A DNA stretch of 64,000 nt, from assembly GCA_034411995.1 (NCBI GenBank), contig DAOUME010000009.1, forward strand, positions 124,001 to 188,000, given 5' to 3'. The position numbers and the translations under genes are program-made. The stretch's first letter is position 1, and each line of letters starts with the position of its first letter. A model generated the notes under the pieces. That model worked only from the letters and a program-made list of their open reading frames with translations. It was not told where the DNA came from and did no database searches. Below are positions 25,859-34,993 of this stretch, piece after piece. The stretch is from JAUVXJ01 sp034411995 (lineage in GTDB: Bacteria; Chloroflexota; Anaerolineae; UBA7937; B3-Chlor).

Positions 25859-27481
25859 GTGACCAGGTTCATTTTCTGCACCGGCGGCGTCGTCTCATCC
25901 GTGGGCAAGGGCGTTGCGGCGGCGTCCATCGCCCGCATCCTCAAGAACCGAGGTGTCTCCGTCTCTATCCAGAAACTGGACCCCTACCTCAACGTGGATG
26001 CGGGAACCATGTCGCCCTACCAGCACGGCGAAGTCTTCGTCACTGAAGATGGGTCGGAGACCGATCTCGACCTGGGCCACTACGAGCGCTTCATAGACCA
26101 GAATCTTACCGCCTCCAGCAACGTGACCACAGGCCAGGTCTACTCTGCAGTCATCGCCAGCGAACGTCGCGGCGACTATTTGGGCAGCACCGTCCAGATC
26201 ATCCCGCACATCACCGATGAGATAAAACGGCGCGTCCATCAGATCGCCCAGGAAAGCGAAGCCCAGGTGGTGATCGTGGAAGTGGGGGGCACTGTGGGCG
26301 ACATCGAGGGCCTGCCCTTCATCGAGGCCCTGCGCCAGATGCGCAGCGACGTGGGGCGCCAGAACGTCCTCTACGGCCACGTGACCCTTCTGCCTCGCCT
26401 GGGCGTAACCGGTGAACTGAAGACCAAACCCACCCAGCACAGCGTAAAGGAGCTGAGGGGCATGGGCATCCAGCCCGATTTCATCCTCTTGCGCGCCGAT
26501 GATTCTCTTTCCGATGGCGTGCGGGCCAAGGTGTCGCTATTCTGCGACGTCGATGAATCGGCGGTGATCCCTCTGGTGAGCGCCCCTACGATGTATGAAG
26601 TTCCCCTGATCATGGAACAGGCCGGCCTGGGCGACCTGATCCTGGACAGGTTCGCTCTGCCAGGCGCCCAGACGAACCTCCGTGAATGGCGCTCCGTTGT
26701 AGAGCGGATCAAGCACCCTCAGCGTCGGGTCTCGGTGGCCCTGGTGGGCAAGTACGTGGAACTGGTGGACGCCTACATGAGCGTCCGAGAGGCCCTCTAC
26801 CACGCCGGTGCCCATCATAACGTAGGTATAGACATCAAGTGGGTGGAATCCGAGCTTCTCCAGGAGGGCCACGAGGAGTTGCTGGCTGACGTCGACGGCG
26901 TTGTTATCCCCGGCGGCTTTGGCTACAGGGGCATAGAAGGCAAGATCGTTGCGGCTCGCCACGCCCGAGAGAGCAGAACTCCCTACCTCGGCTTGTGCCT
27001 GGGGTTGCAGGTGATGGTCATCGAATTCGCACGTCGGGTCGCCGGACTGGAGGGGGCCAACAGCACCGAGTTCGACGCGCAGACACCCCATCCGGTCATC
27101 GACCTCTTGCCAGAACAGAGGCAAGTGTTCGACAAGGGCGGCACCATGCGGCTGGGCACGTACCCTTGTCGTCTCGTGCCCGGAAGCCGCGCAGGCCGGG
27201 CCTATGGTCAGGAACTGGTCCACGAGCGCCATCGCCATCGCTTTGAGTTCAACAACCGGTATCGGGAAACTCTCGCCGCCCATGGCCTGAAGCCTAGCGG
27301 CCTCCTCGACGGGGGCGATCTGGTGGAGATACTGGAGCTAGAGGATCATCCCTGGATGGTGGCTAGCCAATTCCACCCTGAGTTCAAGTCTCGTCCCAAC
27401 AGGCCACACCCTCTCTTCGCCGGCTTCATCGCCGCGGTGATCGAGAGAGCCGATAGCAGACAGACAGCGACGCTGGAGTGA
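25859..27481 (+). CDS. pyrG: CTP synthase (glutamine hydrolysing)
   Basis: Converts UTP to CTP with glutamine or ammonia. The 540-residue product has the synthetase motif TGGVVSSVGKGV at the N-terminus and a class I glutamine amidotransferase domain with nucleophile Cys380 in LGLCLGLQVMV and the HPEF motif near the end. I take the GTG at 25859, ten bases after GGGAGG and giving the family-typical N-terminus MTRFIF, rather than the ATG at 25850, which abuts the ribosome site. It is first gene of a pyrG-pfkB-parA-parB run. Confidence 0.95.
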   Translation: MTRFIFCTGGVVSSVGKGVAAASIARILKNRGVSVSIQKLDPYLNVDAGTMSPYQHGEVFVTEDGSETDLDLGHYERFIDQNLTASSNVTTGQVYSAVIASERRGDYLGSTVQIIPHITDEIKRRVHQIAQESEAQVVIVEVGGTVGDIEGLPFIEALRQMRSDVGRQNVLYGHVTLLPRLGVTGELKTKPTQHSVKELRGMGIQPDFILLRADDSLSDGVRAKVSLFCDVDESAVIPLVSAPTMYEVPLIMEQAGLGDLILDRFALPGAQTNLREWRSVVERIKHPQRRVSVALVGKYVELVDAYMSVREALYHAGAHHNVGIDIKWVESELLQEGHEELLADVDGVVIPGGFGYRGIEGKIVAARHARESRTPYLGLCLGLQVMVIEFARRVAGLEGANSTEFDAQTPHPVIDLLPEQRQVFDKGGTMRLGTYPCRLVPGSRAGRAYGQELVHERHRHRFEFNNRYRETLAAHGLKPSGLLDGGDLVEILELEDHPWMVASQFHPEFKSRPNRPHPLFAGFIAAVIERADSRQTATLE

Positions 27482-27518
27482 CTGACCGGGTGAGCCGACC
27501 AGTTCCAGAGGAAAACGC

Positions 27519-28352
27519 GTGGGACGACCCGATTTCCTGGTCATCGGCCACGTGGCCAAAGACCTGACCGGGGACGGCTACCGGCTGGGCGGCACAGCGG
27601 CCTATTCCGCACTCACCGCCAGAAACCTGGGCAGGAACCCGGCGGTGGTCACCAGCGCGGGTCCCGACCTGGAGCTGGGGCGTCTGCTGGGCGGGGTTGA
27701 CCTGGTTTGTATCCCATCGCCGGTCACCACCACCTTTGCCAACGTCTACCAGGCCGAACGGAGGCACCAGCGCATAGAGGCCGTAGCCGAACGCATCCGT
27801 GAGCATAGCATCCCGTCGGCGTGGAGACGGGTACCGATCGTCCATCTGGGCCCCATAGTCGGTGAGTTCGAGGAAGGCTTGATCGAGTTCTTCCCGTCCT
27901 CACTGGTGGGCCTCACTCCGCAGGGCTATCTTAGAAGTTGGGACGATCAGGGTCGCGTGTCGCCTCGCCATTGGGCACGAGCTGGCCAGTTCCTGCCACA
28001 CGTGGACGCACTAATCGTCAGCGAGGATGACCTGGCAGGTGAAGCCGGCCCATTGAGGTCGCAACTGGGGCTTCCCGGCGTCTCCGTGGTGACCGAGGGA
28101 GCGGAAGGCGCCACCCTCTACCACCGGGGCCAGACCATCCATCTGGGCCCCCGCAAGACCCGGGTGCTCGATCCCACCGGAGCCGGTGACGTGTTTGCGG
28201 CCGCCTTCCTGGTCAGGCTCGAAGAAACCGAGGATCCACACGAAGCTGCTCGTTTTGCCAACGTTGCGGCCTCGCTATCCGTAGAAAGAGCAGGACTCGC
28301 CTCGGTGCCCCAACGCGGGGAGATAGAGGCAGCCCTGAGCGACGCACCATGA
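27519..28352 (+). CDS. PfkB-family sugar/nucleoside kinase
   Basis: A 277-residue ribokinase-fold kinase. The C-terminal signature DPTGAGDVFAAAF carries the catalytic Asp and anion hole; the N-terminal GGTAAYSA segment corresponds to the sugar-binding region. It is short for the family and the substrate cannot be assigned. Its stop overlaps the parA ATG (ATGA), so it is translationally coupled to the partition genes. Confidence 0.85.
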   Translation: MGRPDFLVIGHVAKDLTGDGYRLGGTAAYSALTARNLGRNPAVVTSAGPDLELGRLLGGVDLVCIPSPVTTTFANVYQAERRHQRIEAVAERIREHSIPSAWRRVPIVHLGPIVGEFEEGLIEFFPSSLVGLTPQGYLRSWDDQGRVSPRHWARAGQFLPHVDALIVSEDDLAGEAGPLRSQLGLPGVSVVTEGAEGATLYHRGQTIHLGPRKTRVLDPTGAGDVFAAAFLVRLEETEDPHEAARFANVAASLSVERAGLASVPQRGEIEAALSDAP

Positions 28353-29128
28353 CGCAGACCTATGCGTTCGCTAACCAAAAAGGAGGGGTCGGCAAAACCA
28401 CTACCGCCATCAATCTGGCGGCATATCTGGCTACCAAGGGCAAGAGACTGCTTCTGGTGGACATCGATCCCCAGGCCAACGCCACCAGCAGCCTGGGTGT
28501 GGACAAGAACCAACTTCGCCTCTCCATCTACGAGGCCCTCATCCAGCAGGTACCTCTCAGCCAGATCATTCTGCCCATCGAGAGTGCCCGACTGGAGTTG
28601 GCACCCTCTGCGCCGGCCCTGGCCGGGGCCACGGTGGAGTTGATACGTATGCCCAACAGAGCTCACCTGCTGAGCAAAGCCCTGGCCGCGCTGGACGAGC
28701 AGTACGACTACATCTTCATCGACTCGCCCCCCAGCCTGGGCATCCTGACCGTCAACGCCCTGACAGCCACCGAGGGTGTCATCATCCCGGTGCAGTGCGA
28801 GTACCTCTCCCTGGAAGGGTTGGGACAACTGGTCCATACCATCAATCTCGTGCGCAGCGACCTCAATCCCCGCTTGAAGATCGCTGGACTGATCATGACC
28901 ATGTACGATGTGCGCACTAAGATCGCCCAGCAGGTGGTAAACGAGGTGCGCAAGTATTTCGCAGGGAAGGTATTCTCTACCATCATTCCACGCAACGTCC
29001 GCCTTAGTGAGGCTCCCAGCTATGGAGAGACCATCCTCAACTACGCCCCAAAATCCAGTGGCGCGCTGGCTTACGAGGCGCTGGCCACAGAGTTCCTGCT
29101 AAGAGCAGACCAGACAGGAGGTAGCTGA
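28349..29128 (+). CDS. parA: Chromosome partitioning ATPase ParA/Soj
   Basis: A 259-residue Walker-type ATPase that drives origin segregation with ParB. The deviant Walker A motif KGGVGKTT is at 11-18, with VDIDPQANATSSLG and the DSPPSLG motif following. It lacks the N-terminal DNA-binding extension of plasmid ParA, matching the chromosomal Soj type. The ATG overlaps the previous stop, and its own last base overlaps the parB start. Confidence 0.93.
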   Translation: MTQTYAFANQKGGVGKTTTAINLAAYLATKGKRLLLVDIDPQANATSSLGVDKNQLRLSIYEALIQQVPLSQIILPIESARLELAPSAPALAGATVELIRMPNRAHLLSKALAALDEQYDYIFIDSPPSLGILTVNALTATEGVIIPVQCEYLSLEGLGQLVHTINLVRSDLNPRLKIAGLIMTMYDVRTKIAQQVVNEVRKYFAGKVFSTIIPRNVRLSEAPSYGETILNYAPKSSGALAYEALATEFLLRADQTGGS

Positions 29129-29961
29129 TGCCCGGAGAGAGACGCGGCCTGGGCAAGGGGTTGGAGGCCCTGATCCCCTCCGCTCCCGGTGTGAAGGAGA
29201 TCGAGGTAGAGAGCATCGTGCCCAACCCAAGGCAGCCCCGTCAGGCCCTCGACCCCGAGAGCCTTCAGGAGCTGGCTTCCTCCATTCGCGAACAGGGCCT
29301 GGTCCAGCCCCTCGTGGTCACAGAGACAGAGGGGGGATACCAGCTCCTGGTCGGGGAGCGGCGTTGGCGCGCGGCCAAGCTGGCCGGGCTGGACGTCGTG
29401 CCCGTGGTGGTCCGTGACGTCAGCCCCCAGCAAATGCTGGAGCTAGCTCTGGTCGAAAACCTGCAAAGAGAAGACCTGAACCCCCTGGAGACCGCGTCAG
29501 CCTACCAACAACTCGTGGACGAGTTCGGCCTGACTCAGCAGCAGGTCGCCGACAAGGTAGGAAAGAACCGCGTCACGGTGACCAACACCCTGCGCCTGCT
29601 CAAGCTCCCCACAGAGGTGAAGGAAGCACTCCTTCAGGGAGAGATCAGCGAGGGACACGCCCGAGCCATGCTGCGCCTGCCATCGCAGAACGACCAATTG
29701 GGGGTGCTCAAGGCCGTGCTCAAGGGGGCACTGAGCGTCCGGCAGACCGAGCAGTTAGTTCGCCGCGTGGCCGAGGAGCCAAAACACAAAACCAGACCGG
29801 CCGAGATGCCGCCGGAGCTGAGGGCCCTCGAGGATGACTTTCGCCAGGCCCTGGGCACCAAGGTCAGCCTCTCCCGCGGCAGCAAGGGAGGCCGGCTGGT
29901 CATCTACTTCTACTCCGAGGAGGAGCTGCGGGCGATCCACGACCTCATCGTGGGTAGTTGA
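29128..29961 (+). CDS. parB: Chromosome partitioning protein ParB/Spo0J
   Basis: A 277-residue centromere-binding CTPase. The N-terminal nuclease-like domain has PLVVTETEGGYQLLVGERR and RRWRAAKLAG; a helix-turn-helix follows in LTQQQVADKVGKNRVTVTN, then a C-terminal dimerisation region. The parA-parB order is chromosomal. I found no obvious parS palindrome within the window. Confidence 0.93.
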   Translation: MPGERRGLGKGLEALIPSAPGVKEIEVESIVPNPRQPRQALDPESLQELASSIREQGLVQPLVVTETEGGYQLLVGERRWRAAKLAGLDVVPVVVRDVSPQQMLELALVENLQREDLNPLETASAYQQLVDEFGLTQQQVADKVGKNRVTVTNTLRLLKLPTEVKEALLQGEISEGHARAMLRLPSQNDQLGVLKAVLKGALSVRQTEQLVRRVAEEPKHKTRPAEMPPELRALEDDFRQALGTKVSLSRGSKGGRLVIYFYSEEELRAIHDLIVGS

Positions 29962-30015
29962 CCTGCCCCGTCGACCGCCTCCCCGTGGAAAGCGGCATGG
30001 CCCCTGGCCGACTCC

Positions 30016-30612
30016 TCACGGCAACAGTTCCAAGGGATCCAGCAGCCAGCTTCCGCGACTCACCTCGAAGTGCAGATGGGATCCGGTGGAACGACCGGTG
30101 CTCCCCATTCGTCCGATCATCTCACCGCTGGCCACGTGCTCACCGGCATGAACGTACCATGCGCTCAGGTGCCCGTACAGCGTCTGATAACCATTCGCAT
30201 GCCGGATCACGACCATCCGCCCGTAGCCACGGTATTCGGTCTCGCCAGCCACCACCACTTCGCCCGCAGCGGCCGCATACACCGGCACGCCCATGGGTGC
30301 AGCCACGTCTATCGCATGGTGGCACGTCCACGCACGCTGGCTGATACGTCCGCTCGCGGGCCATTGAAGGGAGATCTCCCCCGCCTGCGCTTCCCCGACA
30401 CTGAACTGCTGATTCGCATAAACCATCTGGAGACCAGACCGGCACTCGCTGCCCAGCACCTCTGATACCATGGCCAGCGCGTCGCTGATCAGCGTGCCTA
30501 TCAGGCCCAGCGAGCCCAGCACCAGCAGTGCTATCAGAACCAGGACGAGCGCGTACTCGATCAGGCCTTGCCCGCTGTCGCCCCGGCCGCGTGCACGTGC
30601 CGCAGATCTCAT
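30016..30612 (-). CDS. Flp-type pilin N-terminus fused to M23 (LytM) peptidase
   Basis: A 198-residue protein. Residues 1-45 look like a class IVb Flp prepilin: a short basic leader, then G14 followed by QGLIEYALVLVL with Glu at +5 and Tyr at +6, matching the prepilin peptidase motif, and a hydrophobic helix to about 43. Residues about 75-196 form an M23 zinc peptidase domain with HHAIDVAAP (metal His and Asp) and HLHFEV. The family cleaves peptidoglycan cross-bridges. I have no knowledge of this exact combination as a standard architecture. The gene is convergent with parB. Confidence 0.8.
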   Translation of the reverse strand: MRSAARARGRGDSGQGLIEYALVLVLIALLVLGSLGLIGTLISDALAMVSEVLGSECRSGLQMVYANQQFSVGEAQAGEISLQWPASGRISQRAWTCHHAIDVAAPMGVPVYAAAAGEVVVAGETEYRGYGRMVVIRHANGYQTLYGHLSAWYVHAGEHVASGEMIGRMGSTGRSTGSHLHFEVSRGSWLLDPLELLP

Positions 30613-30636
30613 ACCGTCAACTGTCCCCGAGCACCC

Positions 30637-32751
30637 CTAGCTTGACGGACCGGTCCCTTCCTCAAGCACAGGGTCGAAGATGCTTCGAAGCTGACCAGCG
30701 CACTCCTCGGTCGCAAACGCCACTACCTTGTCCCCTGCTCCCAGGACGGTGTCGCCATGGGGGATGATGACCTTCCGACCCCGCTGCACCGACACCACTA
30801 TGCAGGTATCCGGCAGGTGCATCTCCCGCAGCTTCCGGCCCAAAACCGGCGACTTGAGGCCAATCTCGAGCTCCACGAACTGAGTGCCACCAAGCTTGCC
30901 CAACTTCAGTCGCTCTGCTCGCTGCTGGGCGTCTAGCCGACGTAGAATAGCCAGGTTGTACGCCCGGATGATATCGTGTCGATGTAGCATCCCCAGCAGC
31001 CGGCGAGGGCTGTTGCTGTCCACGACGGGCAGTCTTCCTAAGTCGCGAACGCCCAGCCTCTTCAGAGCCACCCATAGCGGCTCGTCCGGACAGACAGTGA
31101 CGGGCGGAGACGCCGCGATATCTCCCACAGTCAGACCTTCGATGTCCCCACGGTGCATCGCCTCCTCCAGATCTCTGTGAGTCACCACCCCGTAGAGGTC
31201 CCCTTTCTCGTCCACGACCGGAAAGCCGTGATGTCGAGTGCGGTCGAAGGCCTCCGCCAGATCCTCGAGGCTCATGGTCGAGGATACCACATCCAGGTCC
31301 GCGACCGGCGTCATCGCCTCTTTCACAAAGACCCCCTGCATCACGTCGATGTCTCGACCCTGTGCCAGTCGGATGCCTCGACGCACCAGCTTGAGAGTGT
31401 AGATGGACTCACTAGTCCACTGCTCTGCGAGCAGGGTGCTCACCACCGTGCACAGCATCAAGGGCAGAATGATCCGGTAATCGTTGCTCATCTCGAAAAC
31501 GATGAGCACCGCGGTGATTGGTGCGCGAGCGGCACCGGCGAAGACGGCGGCCATGCCCACCAGCGCGTAGGCGCCGCCCGTAGCGGTGATAGCGGGAAAG
31601 ACGCTGTGGACCACGAGACCGAAGGCCCCGCCCACCATGGCGCCCATGAAGAGGGCCGGGGCAAAGATCCCTCCCGAATTGCCCGAACCCAGGGTGATCG
31701 AAGTGGCCATCAGCTTGGCCACCGCCAGGACCGCCAGGAGCCCTAGATTGGTCGGATTGAGGAGCGTGTCGCCGATGGGCTGATACCCCACGCCCAACAC
31801 CTGGGGAAGATAGAGGCCCAGCACCCCCAGCGCTAGGCCACCCGCCGCCGGCTTCAGGTACTCCGGAAACGGCCAGGCGTCGAAGAGATCCTCTGCCTTG
31901 TACAGCAGTACGATGAAGGAGGCAGCCACGAGGGCAGCCAGTACCCCCAGTACAGTATAGAGGCTCAGCTCCCACACACTGGCCATGGAATAGGACGGGA
32001 CCACAAAGGCGGGCGCATCGCCCAGGAGCCACCGGCTGATGACGTTCGCCGTCACTGACGATATGACCACGGTGCTGAAGTAACCAACGCTAAACTCCTG
32101 GAGGATCACCTCCAGGGAGAAAATGGCTCCCGCTATGGGGGCATTGAAGGTGGCAGCGATACCGCCGGCGGCCCCGCAGGCCACCAGGTTGCGGATCCGC
32201 TCGTCGGAGAAATGGAGCCACTGCCCCACCATCGAGCCCCAGGACGAACCGATCTGCACCATAGGTCCCTCTCGTCCCGCCGAGCCGCCGGTGCCAATGC
32301 AGACAGAAGAAGCCACCGCCTTCACCAGACCCACGACCGGCCGGATCCGCCCACCCCGCAACGCCACCGCCTCCATCACCTCAGGCACGCCATGTCCCTT
32401 GGCTTCACGAGCGATGAAGGTGATCATCGGACCAGCTATGAGCCCACCCACTGCAGGTACGAGAATGACATAGTAGCGCCCCAGGAACCCCAGGGCCTTC
32501 CCCCCACCTCCGAAAGCGAAGCTGGTAGTGGACTGGATCAATATCGTGAATGCGGTCGCTCCCAATCCAGTCCCCACGCCCACGATCAGGGCCGTAACCA
32601 ACAGCACCGTTCGCTCTGGCGGCTGCCATCGGTCCAACAGCCGGGCCGCACGCTTGGCCGTCGCGTGCCACGTCTCCTTCAGGTAGTCAACTCCCTTCAC
32701 TTCAGCGTATCGCAAGACCTCCGTTCGCTCTGTCTCCGGCTCCAGACACAA
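30637..32751 (-). CDS. CLC chloride channel/antiporter with CBS and TrkA-C domains
   Basis: Up to 704 residues. The membrane part has the CLC anion-path motifs GTGGSAGREGP, with the gating glutamate, GIAATFNAPIAG and the GMAAVFAGAARAPI segment. Two CBS domains (about 470-580) and a TrkA-C/RCK-C-like domain (about 620-700) suggest control by adenine nucleotides or another ligand. The listed start is a TTG; a GTG 17 codons later (MKGVDYL...) is equally possible, and ribosome sites do not decide. Confidence 0.88.
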   Translation of the reverse strand: MCLEPETERTEVLRYAEVKGVDYLKETWHATAKRAARLLDRWQPPERTVLLVTALIVGVGTGLGATAFTILIQSTTSFAFGGGGKALGFLGRYYVILVPAVGGLIAGPMITFIAREAKGHGVPEVMEAVALRGGRIRPVVGLVKAVASSVCIGTGGSAGREGPMVQIGSSWGSMVGQWLHFSDERIRNLVACGAAGGIAATFNAPIAGAIFSLEVILQEFSVGYFSTVVISSVTANVISRWLLGDAPAFVVPSYSMASVWELSLYTVLGVLAALVAASFIVLLYKAEDLFDAWPFPEYLKPAAGGLALGVLGLYLPQVLGVGYQPIGDTLLNPTNLGLLAVLAVAKLMATSITLGSGNSGGIFAPALFMGAMVGGAFGLVVHSVFPAITATGGAYALVGMAAVFAGAARAPITAVLIVFEMSNDYRIILPLMLCTVVSTLLAEQWTSESIYTLKLVRRGIRLAQGRDIDVMQGVFVKEAMTPVADLDVVSSTMSLEDLAEAFDRTRHHGFPVVDEKGDLYGVVTHRDLEEAMHRGDIEGLTVGDIAASPPVTVCPDEPLWVALKRLGVRDLGRLPVVDSNSPRRLLGMLHRHDIIRAYNLAILRRLDAQQRAERLKLGKLGGTQFVELEIGLKSPVLGRKLREMHLPDTCIVVSVQRGRKVIIPHGDTVLGAGDKVVAFATEECAGQLRSIFDPVLEEGTGPSS

Positions 32752-32756
32752 ACAGC

Positions 32757-32786
32757 CTCCCCACCTCCGCCGGGGGTTGTGGGGAG
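32757..32786 (-). terminator. Possible terminator of the infC-trmH operon
   Basis: On the minus strand CTCCCCAC and GTGGGGAG form an 8-bp stem around a 14-base GC-rich loop, followed by GCTGTTTGTG. It lies about 170 bases beyond the rRNA methyltransferase stop, immediately before the CLC gene. The T-tract is weak. Confidence 0.4.
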
Positions 32787-32958
32787 ACCTCTGCTCGAAA
32801 TCTTAGCTCCATCCTGTCGTCCAGGCAAGCCATCACCGTGGGAACAAGCAGCATGGGGGCTATGGCTGCCCCCGCTGCCGTCATCCAGACTCGACCCCTG
32901 TCCGCAAGAGCGTGACCAGCCCCTCCTTCGCCGTCGAGGCAGGCTCGTCGCCCTCCCC

Positions 32959-33759
32959 TCAGTCTCCCTCCTCAACTGCTCCACCGGCCTCCATTCTCTG
33001 GCGAGCCGCCTCGAAGAGCAAAACGCTGGTGGCCACAGCCACGTTCAGTGACTCGACCCTGCCCTTCATGGGAATGGTCACCCGCTGGGTCGCCAGACCC
33101 CGAGCTTTCCTGCCAGCGCCACGGGCTTCGCCACCCACCACGAGGACCGTAGGCACGGTCCAGTCTATCTGGTAGTAGGGGGTCCCTGTCCTGGGATCGG
33201 CCAGCAAGGTCTGTTTTCCCTCCAGGGACCTCTCTACCTCCTCCCAGTCGCGGTCCCACAGCACATCCAGGCGGAAGTGCGCGCCCATACCGCCCCGGAC
33301 CACTTTGGGGCTGAAGACGTCGACCGTACCGCGCACCGCCACGACCAAATCGACCCCCGCAGCTTCCGCCGTGCGCAGGATCGTCCCCAGGTTGCCAGGG
33401 TCCCGCACCCCGTCCAATACCAGGCTGAAACTGGAGACCGCAGACGAGACCTCTGGGAAACCAACCACCGCCAGGACACCCTGAGGAGTCCTGGTGTCTG
33501 CCATGAAGCGCATCACGTCTGCGCTCACCGCTTCTATCTCAGCCCTTGAGGAGATGAGAGCTTCCACCAGCGCCCTCGCCCGGGCGCCCTCGGTGCCATC
33601 TTCCGTGTAAAAGAATAAGGCGGGCTCTAGGCCCGCCTGAAGCATCTCCTCGATTAACCGTACGCCCTCGACCACGAACCGCCTCTCCCGGTGGCGGACA
33701 GACCTGCGGTAGAGAGAGCGCACGTACCTGACCCTACGATTGGTCTTGCTGGTGATCAC
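32959..33759 (-). CDS. TrmH/SpoU-family RNA 2'-O-methyltransferase
   Basis: A 266-residue SPOUT methyltransferase. An N-terminal substrate-binding region (about 5-90, with RRFVVEGVRLIEE) precedes the knotted catalytic domain, with LVLDGVRDPGNLGTILRTAEAAG, VVGGEARGAG and the C-terminal ESLNVAVATSVLLFEA. The RlmB/TsnR-like layout suggests ribosomal RNA ribose methylation. Its GTG overlaps the rplT stop (GTGA), placing it in the infC-rpmI-rplT operon. Confidence 0.88.
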   Translation of the reverse strand: MITSKTNRRVRYVRSLYRRSVRHRERRFVVEGVRLIEEMLQAGLEPALFFYTEDGTEGARARALVEALISSRAEIEAVSADVMRFMADTRTPQGVLAVVGFPEVSSAVSSFSLVLDGVRDPGNLGTILRTAEAAGVDLVVAVRGTVDVFSPKVVRGGMGAHFRLDVLWDRDWEEVERSLEGKQTLLADPRTGTPYYQIDWTVPTVLVVGGEARGAGRKARGLATQRVTIPMKGRVESLNVAVATSVLLFEAARQRMEAGGAVEEGD

Positions 33760-34109
33760 TGTGCCGCTTTCGCCACCTCGACCAGGTGAGCGAAAGCCTC
33801 GGTATCCCTGACGGCCAGATCGGCCAGTACCTTACGGTCCAACTCGACCCCAGCCTCCTTCAGGCCAGCCATGAAACGGCTATAGGGGACGCCGTGCTGT
33901 CGTGCAGCCGCGTTAATACGAGTTATCCACAGCCGCCGGAAGTCCCGCTTCCGCCGACGCCGATCCCGATAGGAATAAGTCAGGGACTTGAGCATGGCCT
34001 CGTGCGCCCTCCTGTAGAGAGCGTGCTTGGTCCCCCGCTGTCCCTTGGTCAGCTTCAGCACTCTGTTATGGCGTCTGCGGGCCCTTGGTCCTCCCTTTAC
34101 CCTTGTCAA
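33756..34109 (-). CDS. rplT: 50S ribosomal protein L20
   Basis: A 117-residue L20, essential for early 50S assembly, with typical TRVKGGPRARRRHNRVLKL, YRDRRRRKRDFRRLWI and the NAAARQHGVPYSRFM motif. The start codon is TTG, with AAGGAG nine bases upstream. In many bacteria L20 represses its own operon by binding the leader RNA; hairpins before rpmI could serve that role here. Confidence 0.96.
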   Translation of the reverse strand: MTRVKGGPRARRRHNRVLKLTKGQRGTKHALYRRAHEAMLKSLTYSYRDRRRRKRDFRRLWITRINAAARQHGVPYSRFMAGLKEAGVELDRKVLADLAVRDTEAFAHLVEVAKAAQ

Positions 34110-34152
34110 CTCACCACACTCCTTGCTAACCGGTGCCTAGACCTCGGCGAGG

Positions 34153-34365
34153 CTAGCCTTCCTTTCCCAGATAGGGCAGCAACCTCTTCACCCGCTTCAC
34201 GCTTCCGCGGCTCGAGACCTCGATGGTCTTATCGAACGAACGCAAGACGCGACTTGGTTTCCTACGACGCAGATGGCTCCTGCCGATCTTGATTCTCAGA
34301 ATCTTGCCCGAAGCCGTCCTCTTGAACCTCTTGGCAGTGGTCTTGTGGGTCTTCATCTTGGGCAT
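34153..34365 (-). CDS. rpmI: 50S ribosomal protein L35
   Basis: A 70-residue basic protein beginning MPKMKTHKTTAKRFK, the conserved L35 N-terminus. I use the ATG at 34365, which has GGAGGG upstream; the frame extending to 34437 would add 24 unrelated residues. The ribosome site is next to a small palindrome, CAGGTTTGAACCTG, that could fold and control initiation. Confidence 0.95.
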   Translation of the reverse strand: MPKMKTHKTTAKRFKRTASGKILRIKIGRSHLRRRKPSRVLRSFDKTIEVSSRGSVKRVKRLLPYLGKEG

Positions 34366-34409
34366 CTCGCCCTCCAGGTTCAAACCTGTAACTGCTCTTC
34401 TCAGCGTAC

Positions 34410-34434
34410 AGACGGGCGCCAGCAGCGCCCGTCT
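34410..34434 (-). promoter_or_regulatory. Hairpin between infC and rpmI
   Basis: AGACGGGCGC and GCGCCCGTCT form a perfect 10-bp stem with a 5-base loop, with no T-tract. It lies in the infC-rpmI spacer together with the small palindrome at the rpmI ribosome site. I infer an L20 autoregulatory or mRNA-stability element. Confidence 0.45.
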
Positions 34435-34471
34435 CAAGTCTCCTCACTTGCCGTCGGCTACCTGGTTTCCC

Positions 34472-34993
34472 CTATTTCTTCTTCTTTCCGGCCGGAGCCA
34501 AGATCATGAACATGCTCCTGCCCTCCATACGGGGATGGTATTCCACGACGCTCACGTCACTCAGACCAGTGGCGATCCTGCTCAACATCTCCTGTGCTAT
34601 CTCAGGGTGCGTGATCTCCCGACCTCGAAACAGCACACGTACCTTGACCTTGAAACCCTCCCCCAAGAAGCCACGCATGCGATCGACCTTGAATTTTATG
34701 TCGTGGTCACCCGTCTTGGGCCGCAGGCGTATCTCCTTGACCTCGACAGGCTTCTGCGATTTCTTCGCCTCCCGGGCTTTTCTTGATCTCTCGTAGCTGT
34801 ACTTGCCGAAGTCCAGCAAGCGACAGACAGGCGGATCGGCTTGGGGGGCAACCTCGACCAAGTCCAGATTGTGCCCCCGGGCGATCTCCAAGGCCTCCCC
34901 GATCGGGAATATGCCCAGTTGTTCGCCCTTGTCCCCAATTAGGCGCACCTCTTTGGCCCTAATCGCCTGGTTGATGCGTTGAGTCTTTCTAAT
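34472..34993 (-). CDS. infC: Translation initiation factor IF-3
   Basis: A 173-residue IF-3 with the N-terminal QRINQAIRAKEVRLIG, the linker YEVRS-like region, and the C-terminal domain with KEIRLRPKTGDHDIKFK and ITHPE. I infer an ATT start at 34993: GAGGTG lies six bases upstream, and infC is the classical gene using AUU for IF-3 autoregulation. Alternatives are an in-frame TTG at 35020, which adds nine atypical residues, and a GTG at 35002. First gene of the infC-rpmI-rplT-trmH operon. Confidence 0.93.
   Translation of the reverse strand: MRKTQRINQAIRAKEVRLIGDKGEQLGIFPIGEALEIARGHNLDLVEVAPQADPPVCRLLDFGKYSYERSRKAREAKKSQKPVEVKEIRLRPKTGDHDIKFKVDRMRGFLGEGFKVKVRVLFRGREITHPEIAQEMLSRIATGLSDVSVVEYHPRMEGRSMFMILAPAGKKKK

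Noticed and set aside
27482..30015. parS sites near parAB
   Set aside because: No GTTTCACGTGAAAC-like palindrome was seen in or next to the genes.
34370..34395. tRNA T-arm-like GGTTCAAACC
   Set aside because: It is a short palindrome next to the rpmI ribosome site; no acceptor, D or anticodon stems surround it.
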